The notes under the pieces were generated by a model. The model made no database searches and was not told the origin of the DNA. It saw only the letters and a program-made list of their open reading frames with translations. From Megamerina dolium (lineage: Eukaryota; Arthropoda; Insecta; Diptera; Megamerinidae): DNA of 64,000 nt. Both the position numbers and the translations under genes were made by a program. This document shows, one piece after another, positions 23,895 through 36,040 of the stretch. Each line of letters starts with the position of its first letter. Positions within the stretch are counted from its first letter, which is position 1. Location: the NCBI GenBank assembly GCA_963854835.1, contig OY978525.1, positions 85,105,333 to 85,169,332 on the forward strand, read 5' to 3'.

Positions 23895-25765
23895 CGGAAA
23901 ATTCCGCCTCCTCCAGAACACCTTCGATAACGCAATGAGGCTGATCGACTTCGCCGCGGCACGAAACAGTAATTAGTAGTACAAGATTTAAGCATCTCGA
24001 CATCTATAAAGCGACGTGGCTGTCCCTAGATCAACGAATGAAAACCTAAATTGATCACGTAATGTTTGACGAAAGGCATGCTTCTAGTGTGATGGATGTG
24101 AAATCGATCCGTGATGCCAACATTGACTCGGATCATTACATTGTTGCAGTTAAGGTGCGAACACGTTTATGTGTCGTAAAGAACAAACACAGTCCCACAC
24201 AGAGAAAGCTTGACATCAATGAGCTGAAATCACCAGAGACAACAAATGCCTTTACCACTTGATTATCAGATCTGCTTAAGCAGAACACTCCCCCTCTTGA
24301 TAATACATACGCACAGTGGACACACATATCACACTCCATAACTACTGCAGCTGAGGAGGTAATCGGTTTCTACCGTTCTCTGAGGAATGGCTGGTATGAT
24401 CAAGAGTGGCGTGACGCTACAGCAGAGAAAGGCGTCGTCTACAGAAAAACTCTGCGTGCAGGTGCCACGCGAGGTGTTAAGGAGCGGTACAATGAGAAGA
24501 GGAGTGAGGAGAGATGTCTTTTCAGGCGTAAAAAGAGAGACCTAGAAAAAAGTGAATGTAAGAAGATAGAGATGAGTAGAGACAGGAATGAGACTCGAAA
24601 ATTCTTCGAGAAGCCTTAGTGGCTGTTTAAATTCCTGAGCCTCTTCCTGTCTTGACCTGGTTCCAGATGTCCAGAACGAGCTTATGGAGAGGAACACTTC
24701 TCCAAGTTACTGATTGGCGGCGCTTCGAACAATCCCGCCAGTGCAGGCGATCTCCCGAACTCCGCAATCACGGATGATGGTATAGATGTTCCACCACCCG
24801 ACTATTTTTAGGCTGATAAACAACAAAGTTGGAGGTGCTGATGGTCTACCTGCCGAGTTGTTTAAGACCGGATGCGATGAGCTGCCCACCAGCTCATATG
24901 CAGAATATGGTCGAATGAAAGCATGCCCGATGATTGTAGGCTCAGTGTTCTTTGTCCCGTACATAAGAAAAGAAACCCCACAATTTGCGCCAACTACCAT
25001 GGATTAATTCTTCTTAGCGACACATACAACGTTCTATCGAGCATACTGTGTGAAAGATTGAAGCCTATACTTAACAATCTGATGGACCTTATCGGCGTGG
25101 CTTCAGGTTTCGTAAATCTACCATCGATTCGATTTTCACGCCAAATCTAGGAGCAGACCCAAGAAAAAAAGATCGACACACACATCTATTTGTTGATTAT
25201 AAAGCCGCTTTCCACAGATAGAAATACCTCTACACAACAATGTCTGAGCAGTGAAAATTGGAAAGGATCTCTTCCCGCCGTTTAACACTGAACGCGGTTT
25301 CAGACATGTCATTCGTTATCGTGCGACTTCTTAAATCTTATTATGCAGAAAATAATATGAGCTGCTGATCTACAACATAATGGCACTATCTTCAACAAAA
25401 GTGTCATGCTGTTAGCGTATGCCTCAGAGTTGGAAAGCGAGTCGCGTCAAATGGCTTACGGTGAACGAGGTCAAGACGAAGTATCTAGTATCAACAAACA
25501 AAGAGTCCCGGCGTCTTGGACAACATGCCACTGGTGATAACTACGCTTTTGAAGTAGTGAAGGACTTTATCTATCTTGGAAACAGCATTAACACCAGTAA
25601 TGACGTCAGAAATCCGCTGGTAGACGAAGTAAAAGAGGTAGACCTAACTTTTCAGCGATTGGAATTTCTAACTGACGCCAACTAGCGAGTGAAAGAGCTG
25701 GTTGACGAAGCATGCTAGATTCGACCTAAATCGATTTTCGGTTGTAATGCCTACATAAGTAAGAA
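23895..25765 (+). pseudogene. RTE-1 LINE copy, multiply deleted
   Basis: The copy begins in the endonuclease at GAAAATTCCGCCTCCTCCAG (compare 41975) and continues through [20 protein letters not shown], the basic linker region and KVGGADGLPAELFKTGCDEL. Broken reverse transcriptase blocks follow: PVHKKRNPTICANYHGL, and [20 protein letters not shown]. Motif A and the palm/YADD region carry deletions near 25240 and 25420. A further deletion joins NDVR directly to the C-terminal tail at about 25610. The 3' end is TTCGGTTGTAATGCCTACAT followed by AAGTAAGAAAG. It is older than the 41368 copy, with many stops and indels. Confidence 0.85.
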
Positions 25766-26064
25766 AGTCAAAAAGTACTGTCATCCATCTCATAGAGCGA
25801 AGTATTTACAATTTGTGAGTGTATTCTTGGTGAGGAAAAAAATAGATTAACTAATTTGTTCTGTCGTACGGGTATTTGTATTCCTTGATGCAGATAATAA
25901 GTTTGTAAGCGTACATTACCATCACTTTCTGTCATTAAGATTGTAAAAACAAATTATACTCCCAATATGAGAAAATATACAAAAAGTACGCAAACGGAAA
26001 CTTATCGGAAACTTGCAAATTGACAATCACAGTACGTAATTTACAGCTCGGTTTTTTTTCTATA

Positions 26065-26103
26065 TTTGCAATCACTTTCTATAAGATAGAAAGTGATGGC
26101 AAA
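26065..26103. repeat. 18-bp-arm hairpin
   Basis: TTTGCAATCACTTTCTAT, loop AAG, then ATAGAAAGTGATGGCAAA; 17 of 18 pairs match. Confidence 0.6.
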
Positions 26104-26198
26104 AATTTACTATCATAAACTATGAGCTCTATTTAATTTTTACGCACTCATTTTTAAATTCTCTGTCACATAAATCGAGTACGCGAACGCTTTCCTGT

Positions 26199-26220
26199 TG
26201 ACAATTGTTAACAATTGTCA
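26199..26220. repeat. Perfect 22-bp palindrome
   Basis: The palindrome has half-site TGACAATTGTT and is centred between 26209 and 26210. Its flanks (GTTCGCTA on the reverse strand) resemble the inner part of the MITE at 4561-5090. Confidence 0.6.
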
Positions 26221-26460
26221 GTAGCGAACAAACCTACTGTGTGACTGTGAGTGTGGCTTTTCAGTAATATATTGCAACTTGTTCCTAAAGACAATTCTTA
26301 AAATTTTTTTCTGTTCCCAAATGCATCAATGTTGTTATCGATACGCAGAGAAAAGCAAATTGCCCATCCATAACAAGCCAAATGGCAACAAATAAGTAAG
26401 TGTTTTTTTTTTCTTATAATTTAATAATTTAATAGTTATAATTTAATACGGCACCCGCTG

Positions 26461-26610
26461 AGCTAGTGGGTGCCTTACTCAGTGGTTAGTGCGTTGGCCT
26501 TCTGATCTATAAGCCGTTTTTTTTTGGAACGGTACCCACCTGCCGGCAAGATTGGCAATTTTTCTGACAGTAATAACAGTAACAGAGAGAGGGCAGCCAC
26601 ATAACTTAAC
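26461..26610 (+). mobile_element. SINE copy with CCTAACCT tail, partly deleted
   Basis: A tRNA-like head (TACTCAGTGGTTAGTGCG, GCCTTCTGATCTATAAG) is joined after a deletion to GGAACGGTACCCACCTGCCG, GCAAGATTGGCAATTTTTCT and GACAGTAATAACAGTAACAG. It ends GAGAGAGGGCAGCCACATAA, then CTTAACCTAACCT. The B box is lost in the deletion. The 3' end matches the subtype at 10450. Confidence 0.75.
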
Positions 26611-28132
26611 CTAACCTAATATTACATATATTTTTTTTTATTGCAGTAAATTTAGACACATGAGTACAAAAAATTTCTAATTAATGCTAATCGGAGATGG
26701 AACCACAATTTCATTCCAAAAAAAAAAAAAAAAACCAAAACAGATTGTTCTTTTGGAGCGAGTTTTGCGACATTTTTTGCGAAATGACATTTGCCGCAAA
26801 TTCTTGAATTTCATAGTCACTTATAATGACTAAAGTTTAAATACAAAACGAATATTTTATATTTTTGGCCAGAATTTAATTAAATTAAAAACCTTAATTA
26901 AAATTGCTATTTGGTTGGATCGCCCTGCACTCGACGTGACATAGATAGAACCAATTTTTCTACTTCGTACAAAATATATTACGTACTATTCCAGAGTTTC
27001 TTTAGGCATTCTTTACTTTTTGCAGATGTGCGATCAATTTTTCGATTTATTAACATCCAAAAGTGTTGAATTTGGTATATATGTACATATTTTGATTTTA
27101 CTAAAGGCGATATTCTTTAAGAATTTTTTAAGTCTCATAGCCAAATATTGACTGCAAATTTGGATTTCATTCCTCCCAGAAGGGTGGAAGACCCAAAATC
27201 CTCTCGTAAATCCGCCACTCTTTGAAATAATTTTTCAATTCATTTTCAAATAAATTCATTATTTGTAATAACAAAAATAATTTCAATATTTCTAGGCCTG
27301 CTTTCTACAATTTAAATATAAGATTTCATGCGATAAGTTTCTAAAAGTAGTCTGACCTGAATATTTTTGAAGTAAAAACCGAATTTAATCAGTTTTCTTT
27401 ATTGGCCAAATATCTACAGCAGTATGACAAACATCTACATACATGCATGCAAAAATGACGAGAGGTAAATAAATGTAAATTCATTTTTAAAGTGCTATTC
27501 TCGCAATACGCAATACCTACATGAAGAAGTTACCGTCGACAGGCAGCACCCTTATATCAAAGTTTTAAAGATTCTTAAATTACAGATAATATTGTCAACT
27601 TTCTTGAATCGGGAATGAGATACATGCGAAACAATGCAACGTAGTAAAAAATACAAAATTCCACTCACGTTGTTCATTGTGTCATGCGTATTGTCGATAT
27701 AAAAGTAGGAATCCCACATACTTACATATGTACATACATATGTTTATATAGAAATGTGCATGAGAAAATGAAAATTGGAATCCCAAAAAAATAGAAAAAA
27801 AAAGGAATATATCTACCTGCCTATAAACATTATAAATATTATTGCCATAACATGTTCTGAAAGCAAAAAAAAAAAATTCTAATATTGTACTTTCGGAAAC
27901 TAGGGAACATGGTCTGAACTAATAGTAATCTGAACTTATAAATAATCAGCAAGAGACGTCACTAAAATCTAAGCTCCGGTTATAACTTCATACACATATG
28001 TATAAAGTAACCTAGTATATAATGCAACATACTAATGCACCATTAATACCTACATATTTATTTTTACGCTGACAAAATTAAAAAGAAAAAAAACCATACT
28101 CTAAAATAAAATAGGTATATAGTATTTATATA
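26611..28132. other. Non-coding stretch
   Basis: No gene was recognised. A poly-A run lies near 26719-26735 and TACATATGTACATACATATG near 27724-27743. Confidence 0.4.
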
Positions 28133-28140
28133 TACATATG

Positions 28141-28222
<82 letters not shown>
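28133..28222. repeat. (TA)n microsatellite
   Basis: Near-perfect TA dinucleotide run. Unlike the tracts at 41-54 kb, no element abuts it here. Confidence 0.95.
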
Positions 28223-28223
<1 letters not shown>

Positions 28224-29689
28224 ACGTGCATATGTTCAAATATGCATTCTCTATATTTGATAAATTGTTCTCTTTACCCAATAGCCATTTTTAAACGAAA
28301 TGTATAAAAAAAATTGTGAGAAATGTGAACAACCAACCGCCATTAACATCACATACAACTTGCTCAACAAACGGTTGATACAGCACTAAATATCACTGTA
28401 CCGTACTGTACTTTGTCGATTGTGCATTGAAATAGATATCTACAGAATATATGGTACCACGAGGCACGTACATAGGTACATACAAATACGAAGTATCTCG
28501 CTTCTTCGGTGACGCCTTTTATTTGTGCAGCCGAATAGTGTATACAGCGTGGTAATTGTGATTGGTCGGTAGTACCGACTGCCGAAACTTGCTGAAGCAG
28601 CAATCTGATTGGAAGTGCGATATAATGTTCGGCAAACGATTGTTCACGAAGAATAATAGGAATGTACGCTATGAATAAATGGTATTGCAATGAACGATAT
28701 GCTGTCATAAATGATAACAAACAATAACCGTTTAAGTTGGCTTACCAACAATTTAAGTCATGAGCACACATTATGCCGTAATGATGGACTATTTAAAGAA
28801 AAACGAAAATCCGGAAACTGTATTTTTACGAGGTTGTCGATATATTCAACTTATTTTTAATTTAAATTTTTTGGGTTTCGTTCATACATATAGATATACA
28901 TAGATGGCGTAGCGTAGCGTAGACAAGCAACAATTTTAAACTTGAAGTCAATCTTTCTAAATTTTGTCAACAGCATCACAGTGTTTCGACGAGTGCAAAT
29001 ATATCGAAAATTGTTGTTCTTAATTTTAATGAACGGATTGTCATTTTACAGGATATAGTAGAACGAAAAGAAAATTTAAAAATGCGGTGAAATAATTTTT
29101 AATAAAACCCGGGAATAGCGCTTTAAGGAATAACAATAGGAAAAATACCAAAATGCTTATCTGAAATTCTAATTTTGTCACGCTGTGTAATATTGAATTT
29201 CGTATACCTAGTATGTACGTATATACTGACAGATTTGTTGTGAAAAATGACATTTTCATGATGAGATTGCAGAAAATTTATGTAGTTTTTAAACAAAAAA
29301 CTCCACGAAAGTAGAGTCGCATAGAGTTGATAGTTTTGAAGTGAAAAAACCAAGCCTACGCTAATTTCTGTTAGTATCGATCAGACAAGTATTTGAAATT
29401 GAAATTTTTCGTTGAAATACTGTACAACACTTCTGCGGTTTTTGTCCATGAGTTGCACAGTTGTATGGAGCACAATATATTACAAAAATTGTTTTTGAGA
29501 CATCAAAATCTGTCCGCTCAAAAATTTTCTGCGCGATGACATTGGACAGGTAATCAAAGCTGGACATATAATTTTGACGACTTTGTTTTTAATAAATTTT
29601 TGGCTAACCGTATTAAAAGTGGTCCTTCATAACATTCGCGTGCGTGCGAATGCATTCTGCCTTTCTATGCATTTCCCCCGCTCTCAACG
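28223..29689. other. Non-coding stretch
   Basis: The minus-strand open frame 28364-28720 (118 codons) has no recognisable domain. Nothing else is supported. Confidence 0.4.
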
Positions 29690-30459
29690 TTTGTTTTAAG
29701 TCGAAGGTCGTCAAATTTCATTGATCCCTGTGCTCAGCTGGATGAATTGGTGCGTCGATTTTGGGAAGTGGAGCATGTTTACGAACCAATCACCAATGAA
29801 TCCAAAAAAGACCTCGAGTGTCAGGAGCATTTTAAGCAGAATTTTTCGGGTCTATCATCGAGCGAGTATTCGGTTCGCCTGCCAATAAAGCGCGGCCTGG
29901 ATTCAGATGCGAAAATCTTGAACGCAAGCTTCGTTATAATCCTGATCTAAAGGAAAAATACTCCGCATTTATGAAAGAATACATGGACCTCAATCATATG
30001 TCACTGGTTCCCAGCTCGATGGTTCAGAAATGCAAGTACTTTCTGCCACATCATTGTGTCATCAAAGATGACAGTACTACGACAAAACTGCAAGTTGTAT
30101 ATGATGGTTCTGCGGCTACAACTTCTGGCTTATCCCTTAATGACTTGCTCATGATAGGGATTACCATTCAGCCCAAGCTTTTTAATATCCTTGTTCGCTT
30201 TCGTACGTTTCCAATTGCACTCACTGGGGACATTTGTAAAATGTATAGGTGTATTCGCGTAACTGCACCAGACAATATGCTACAATGCGTACTCTGGCGG
30301 AACTCTCCAGAAGATGAAATGCGCATCTACAAGTTAGACACCGTTACAAACGGCACCAAGCCTGCTGCGTTTCTGGCTATACAGACAATGCATCGATTTC
30401 GCCGATCTACAACACACATCATTCCCACGATACGCTCTTCAGCTTGGAGCTACAGTTGA
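29690..30459 (+). pseudogene. Bel-Pao element A: reverse transcriptase part
   Basis: Two frames (to about 29950 and from 29971) give QLDELVRRFWEVEHV, NPDLKEKYSAFMKEYMDLNH, YFLPHHCVIKDDSTTTKLQV, VYDGSAATTSGLSLNDLL, FPIALTGDICKMYRCIRVTA, PDNMLQCVLWRNSPEDEM and YKLDTVTNGTKPAAFLAIQT. This is the order of the Bel-Pao reverse transcriptase, with DGSA and the motif-A-like ALTGDICKMYRCI. The copy is 5'-truncated: no gag, protease or 5' LTR. The frame then runs into a deletion at about 30395 that removes the YVDD box. Confidence 0.85.
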
Positions 30460-31345
30460 AATACACGCATTTTGCGATGCCAGCCTGGAAGCATACGGTG
30501 CCTGTATTTACGTTCGCTCAATCAAAGATGACTGTATTCAAGATCACCTCCTGTGCTCTAAAGCCCGCGCTGCCCCTTTGAAAACTCTCACCGTGCCCGA
30601 ACTAGAACTTTGCGCCGCCGCTCTGCTTGCGCAATTAGTAACTGAGTTGGTAAAAATGAATATTTTTGACTTTTCTTTTTATTGTTGGTCAGACTCGTCG
30701 GTAGTTCTTTCATGGCTGCAGGAGGAGTCTTCAAAATTCAACGTATTCGTCGCCGATCGAATCTCCATCATACAATAAATTACGCAAGGCCATGTACCCA
30801 TGTCCATGAATCCAGCCGACATTCTATCCAAGGGAGCCACGCCAAAAGAGCTATTACGATCGGAGCTTTGGATGCATGGTCCTATATTTTTACAAAAGAG
30901 TGAAAGCGTTTGGCCGCAATCATGCGTGTATCAGACTCAGTTGCCAGAAACTCGTCGAAAGGTCCTGCTCATATCGAATGATCGAGTCGACACTTCACTC
31001 TCATTCAAATATATCAATTCGTTCATTATAATGCAGCGTATATTCGGCTACATACACAAATTTATAAACATCAATAAATCATCAAAAACTTCGCAACTCA
31101 CATCTGCAGACATTCGTGGTGGAACTCAGCTGCTCATTCGCCTTATCCAAAGAGCGCAGCTGTGGCCAGAATATGCCGCTCTGAAGAAGGACAACTTTGT
31201 CCACGCCTCAGACCAAATCGTTTCGCTATCGCCATTCCTAGACGACTTTGGACTTTTTCGAGTTAGTGGTCCTTTAAGGAATTCAATGTTGGACTTTGAG
31301 GAGCGACATCCAATCATTTTGCCAAAGTATCATCCATTAACGTAA
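30396..31345 (+). pseudogene. Bel-Pao element A: RNase H and connecting region
   Basis: After the deletion the plus strand reads EIHAFCDASLEAYGACIYVR, LKTLTVPELELCAAALLAQL and FYCWSDSSVVLSWLQEE, the RNase H core of Pao-type elements (the CDAS, PELELCAA and WSDSSVVLSWL blocks). A stop at 30776 and a frame change precede MSMNPADILSKGATPKELL. A long region then leads to FEERHPIILPKYHPLT, the usual entry to the integrase zinc-binding domain. Confidence 0.85.
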
Positions 31346-32403
31346 GGGTAATCACCTACTTTCATTGAAAGCATCACCATGCAGGTCCTCAGTCCCTACT
31401 AGCTTCAATTCGGATGCAGTTCTAACCTATCGGTGGCAGAAAAACTATTGCGCAAATTTTACGAAAGTGCATTATATGCTGCAGATCGAGACCTCGGCTG
31501 GTCGAACATATCATGACAGACTTGCTTAAAGAGCGCATCCAGGCATCGCGCGCCTTTATCGTTACTGGTGTAGACTACTGCGGACCATTTTATTACAAGC
31601 CTGAAATGCGTAACCAGTCGCCCCAAAATTGCTACGTTAGCGTCTTCATTTGCTTCGCAACAAAGGCTGTATGGTTTGATGCCCTCAAACGCTTTATAGC
31701 CGCTCGTGGAATACCAAGCTGCATTTGGTCAGATAACGCTACGAACTTCGTAGGCGCTAAAAACGAGCTGAAGAACCTATGAAAACTATTTATTAGCGAG
31801 AAGCATCGTACCCAAGTTCATACTAACTGCGATAATAGATTTGATTGGCGTTTCATATTTCCTCGATCACCACATTTTGGTGGTTTGTGGGAGGCGGCAG
31901 TGAAAATGGCAAAGCAGCACTTTTATCGTTCCGTTTTGTCATCGATTCTTGATTTTGAAGAATTGCGCACTTTGGTATATCAAACCGCAGCAATTATTAA
32001 TTCTCGACCTCTTGTACCTCTTTCAGAAAATCCAAAAGACATTGATGTACTGACGCCTGGACATTTTCTCATTGGTGGCGCTCTTACAGCTCTTCCTGAA
32101 CCTAACCTAACGCTTCTCAATTACAATCGACTTGATCGATGGCAGTGCGTCACATACATTCAGCAAATCTTCTGGAAGCGGTGGAGTAAAGAATATCTTA
32201 CTATTCTGCCGCAGCGTGCTAAGTGGCGTAAGCCTCAGGCTGGCATCCAAATCAATGACGTCGTGTGTATCAAAAATGAAAATTCAGCGCCTCTCAAATG
32301 GCCTTTAGCTCGTGTCATCGAAATTATGAATGGAGCAGACGGTGCTGCAAGAGTAGCCGACTGGCACTACTGGCACTACTGGCACTACACGTCGAGCAGT
32401 TAA
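31346..32403 (+). pseudogene. Bel-Pao element A: integrase
   Basis: The zinc-binding region is frame-shifted. The core is clear from 31513: FIVTGVDYCGPFYYKPE (first Asp), VFICFATKAVWFDALKRFIA, IWSDNATNFVGAKNELKNL (second Asp, then a stop at about 31780), FPRSPHFGGLWEAAVKMAK (the E block), IINSRPLVPLSENPKDIDVL, TPGHFLIGGALTALPEP and YLTILPQRAKWRKPQAG. WHYWHYWHY near 32360 is a small tandem duplication at the C-terminus. Confidence 0.88.
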
Positions 32404-32454
32404 CAAGTTGTGCATCATTCGAGTTCAAGATTCTGTTGAAAGCCTGTCGTTTCA

Positions 32455-32467
32455 ACGGGGGGAGGAT
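32455..32467 (+). other. Candidate polypurine tract of Bel-Pao element A
   Basis: ACGGGGGGAGGAT lies just after the integrase end, where second-strand priming and the 3' LTR boundary are expected. Confidence 0.55.
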
Positions 32468-34094
32468 CTTCAGAGTAGCGGCTGATATGGCAGTGAAACA
32501 GTCTATTTTTGACCACTATCCTGCGCGGAGGTTCAAACATAATTTCTTTTACTCAATTTAATAATCGAGTATGTATGTTATCTGGTCATTCTATTCGAAT
32601 CATGTATATTCTTAATCTAAAGTCATACATTGTCGTAATTTGCCTTTTCTTTCTCTTTTATTTTCCCGTTGTTTTATAATTATTGTGTTACTCTAGACTG
32701 CTTGCTAGTATGAAATATTAACAAACATTCACTTTAACTTTTGCTATGGTCAAGATCGGACCGAGAATAAGATATTTTTTATTAACGTTAGCAAAAAGGC
32801 TTGCTAACTCAACACAAGTCAATTGAATGACTTAACCTTTCAACTCCAGGACTGAGTATTACAATTATGGATCGATTAATAGTGCAATAATAGAATAACA
32901 TTATAATACATAAAAAATATGTTTATAGATTCGCTTGTTGTATTGCATTCACGTGTTCCACCTCTGGTTTTGCTTTCGTTCTGCACAATTGGTGTTGCAT
33001 CAGTTGTAGTTCTTGTAGTATTTTGCATTTGGGTCACGAGTTGAAATATTAGTATTACCAGAAGCCACTATTTCAATAAGTACAACAAATGCGATTGTTT
33101 CAGCTTCAGCTAATAATTAATGAGTTGTCGTTGCTGCTGATGAAATATAGTGTGAAGATATGGAATAAATTGATAAATTTTATTCGCTTGACCTTGTGGT
33201 TCAACCAGTCATGTACATATTTATTTGTGTTCCACTTTCCATTCGAGGCATTGGAATATCTTGAATTTGATTAGGCTGATTGTCAAAAATTAATTGATTA
33301 TTTTGCTGTCATTGTTATTGACTGTTGGCACTAGCTGCACGATCATCCATATTGATTGCTCATTGCCAACTCAAAATTTTCCTCTTTTTTTATGCCTATT
33401 ACAAAAGTGGATATACGCCATTTAACAAAAAATCGTTAAATGTGATCATTTGATTTGTAGCAATTAATGCTACAATTCGTTTCCGTATGAAATTGTCCCC
33501 GAAAACTTTCTGACATACGCTGAAATTCATTTTCGTCAATTTTACCATTTTGAATTCTCGAAGCTGCGGGTACATGAAATTAAAAAAAAATTGCATTTCG
33601 GCTAGCATAAAACCCGAAAGATGCAATTTTTTTTGAGTTTCATGTAGCAGAATCCTGACGTAATTTTAAACTTACAAATGTATAGCATATTTACATTTTG
33701 AGGTGTGCTTGAAATTTACACCTTTATCGAGATTTAGTAACAAGCCTAGTAGATTTATACGCGATTTACCAAAGTTTAATATCGAATTGAGCGAAATTTA
33801 TTTGAAGCTTACGGAGATTTTTCTTATGGTGCCTAACAATACTTGTTTCTTCCACCATTTCCGAATTTGCTTGAATATGTGTTAAAATCTTCACTTTTAG
33901 CCTTTTTCAAGTAAGAAAATACGATTAGGATTCTTCAGAGCGCAACTGCATAATTAAGTGGCATCACTACATTTTTTGAGTTTGCACACATCAACCCTAT
34001 GTTCATACTTAATTCAACATCGTTTTTTTCTCTTTGCTATTCTTCGCTATACATTCGGGCGCAAAAATTCTTCTTCCACGACGACTACATTTTT
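32468..34094. other. Non-coding region, probably containing Bel-Pao LTR sequence
   Basis: It lies between the polypurine tract of element A and the primer site of element B, so it should hold the 3' LTR of one and/or the 5' LTR of the other. The LTR ends could not be fixed by eye. A long hairpin is at 33571-33646. No protein was recognised. Confidence 0.45.
33571..33646. repeat. Long imperfect hairpin
   Basis: TACATGAAAT..TTGCATTTCGG on the left pairs with CCGAAAGATGCAA..ATTTCATGTA-type sequence on the right, about 30-bp arms with an A/T-run in each and a roughly 12-base loop. It could be a small foldback element. Confidence 0.5.
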
Positions 34095-34095
34095 G

Positions 34096-34114
34096 TTGGT
34101 GACCCCGACGTGAT
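34096..34114 (+). other. Candidate primer-binding site of Bel-Pao element B
   Basis: TTGGTGACCCCGACGTGAT matches the primer site usual in Bel-Pao elements and is followed by leader and gag. The LTR should end a few bases upstream. Confidence 0.65.
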
Positions 34115-34369
34115 CACATAGGCACCGCTATTTGTCTATGTTTCAACAGTTACATTAGTTGAACCGTTTTCTTTGGCTTTTTTATCGATTGTTTGCCATG
34201 CAAACAGGTACAATTTACCAATTCGTTCGTTTTTTTTAATAAAATCTAATTCTACTTATTCAAGTCGCCTGACTATAAAGAAGCGGTCGCACAATTAAGA
34301 AATGTCGTTCTTAAAAAAGAAAGCCTTGTAGCGCCAACTCAACTTGACACAACTTAATGTAGATGAACT

Positions 34370-35002
34370 GTGAGTGAGATTGGAACAGATCTAGATCGCA
34401 TTCAGGATCAGTTTGAATCAACACAATCTCAACTGGAGGAAGAAAATCTTGACGAGTTTGAATCCAACACTCGTGATGATTTTGCTACTACTTTCATACG
34501 AGCTAAGGCAGCATTCACAAGAGAATTGAGCAATGTGCAACTAATGTCGTCAACGACGAATCAATTGCCTCAAAAGCAGTCGTCCGTGGTTGTGATGAAA
34601 CAGCCAAGATCGCGCCTACCAGAATTACAGTTATCATTATTTGGAGGAGCGTATACGGAGTGGCCGAACTTTATTGGCGTGTTTCAAACGGTTGTTCATA
34701 ACGATTCCGAGCTTTCGACTGACAAGCTGCCTACTTGGACGGACATGGTGACATTTTTGCAGACGAGGTGTCAGACAATGGAAAATGTGGCTCATGTTAT
34801 GGTAACGAGAATACCTAACAGCCAGCTGAACAATATCAAGTGTCGTAAGAACTCATTTGTTGTCTGTAATAAGCATGACCACGTCATCTATTCATGTCCA
34901 GCCTTCGCCAGACTAAGTCCGAATGACCGCTGGAAGGAAGCTAAGAAAGCTCAATTGTGCATTAATTGCCTTAAACCAGGCCATCTGTTCGCCTGCCTTT
35001 AA
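34370..35002 (+). pseudogene. Bel-Pao element B: gag remnant
   Basis: A 210-codon frame has the Bel-Pao gag pattern. A helical N-terminus (DLDRIQDQFESTQSQLEEE) is followed by RLPELQLSLFGGAYTEWPNF and IGVFQTVVHNDSEL. A shortened middle reads LPTWTDMVTFLQTRCQTMEN. The zinc-knuckle region reads CNKHDHVIYSCPAFARLSPN and LCINCLKPGHLFACL. It is much shorter than a complete gag-protease and is fused at about 35000 to reverse transcriptase sequence, so a large internal deletion has removed the rest of gag and the protease. Confidence 0.8.
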
Positions 35003-35007
35003 AGCCC

Positions 35008-36040
35008 AGCGTAACCCTACTTGGAGATTCGTACCAGCAGGCCATGCGCCGGTTCCTGACTCTTGAAAGACGTCTACAACGCAATGATGGAGTTAAGTCA
35101 CAATATGTATCATCTATGGAGGAGTATCTTGATCTCCACCACATGTTTCCTATCTCGAAGCTACCGTCAACAGTAGCCACATACTTCATGTCTCACCATT
35201 GCGTCTTCAAGAACAACAGCTCAACAACCAAACATAGAATCGTCTTCGACGGTTCAGCACCGACTACAATTGGATATTCGTTGAATGAGGTGCTGATGAC
35301 GGGCCCAACTATACAAGCAAAACTAGCAGAAAAGTCTTATTCGATTTCGCTCACATCCGACCGCACTGACCGGAGATATTTCAAGATATATAGGTGCATC
35401 CGAGTCACCGCACCTGATAATTATTTGCAGTGCATTCTTTGGAGAGACGATCCTGAAGACGACATCCAAATATTCAAGCTCGATACGGTTACGTATGGCA
35501 CAAAATCTGCATCATACTTAGCTGTTCGCACTATGCATCACCTTGCGGCTTATGAAGCAGCTTCATACCCTTTCGGTGCCTATATCATTTTACGCGAATC
35601 TACGTTGATGACCTAATTACTGGCGGTGACACCATTGATGACGTAAATTAAATAATGCGACAAGCATCTGAACTAGTAGGTAAGGGAAATTTCAAAATTA
35701 GAAAATGGTGCTCAAATGTACCAGAATTTCTTAGAAACGTGCAAGACATAGACAGAGAGAAGCTAATCGAATTCGATGATGTAAGTTACATTACAAAGAC
35801 GCTTGGACTCCAATGGAACCCCGATGCTGACCTGTTTATATTTTCGTTTTCTGCACGACAGGTAAATAAGAAAATATCTAAACGCTCAGTTTTGTCAGAC
35901 ATAGCTCAATTTTATGATCCATTGGGATTGATTGGGCCCATCTTATGCAAGCCAAAATATTTCTTCAACGCTCATCAAGTACATTGTCATCCTTGCCACC
36001 ATTTTTGGATTCTTTTATACTCATGCGAGTAGGAGGTCGT
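35008..36040 (+). pseudogene. Bel-Pao element B: reverse transcriptase
   Basis: Frame 35044-35616 gives QRNDGVKSQYVSSMEEYLDL, HHCVFKNNSSTTKHRIVFDG, SLNEVLMTGPTIQAKL, YRCIRVTAPDNYLQCILWRD and FKLDTVTYGTKSASYLAVRT. The catalytic YVDD follows in a shifted frame at about 35603 (RIYVDDLITGGDTIDDV). Frame 35655-36032 continues with ITKTLGLQWNPDADLFIFSF and SDIAQFYDPLGLIGPI. It is about half identical to element A, so it is a different family. Dead because of frameshifts. Confidence 0.85.

Larger units (their letters stand above)
25766..26460. other. Non-coding stretch with two strong palindromes
   Basis: No gene was recognised; see the inverted repeats at 26065-26103 and 26199-26220. ACCATCACTTTCTGTC near 25919 repeats one hairpin arm. 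Confidence 0.45.

Noticed and set aside
28364..28720. Protein-coding gene on the minus strand, 118 codons
   Set aside because: No recognisable domain, no splice context or supporting neighbours. Could not be distinguished from chance.
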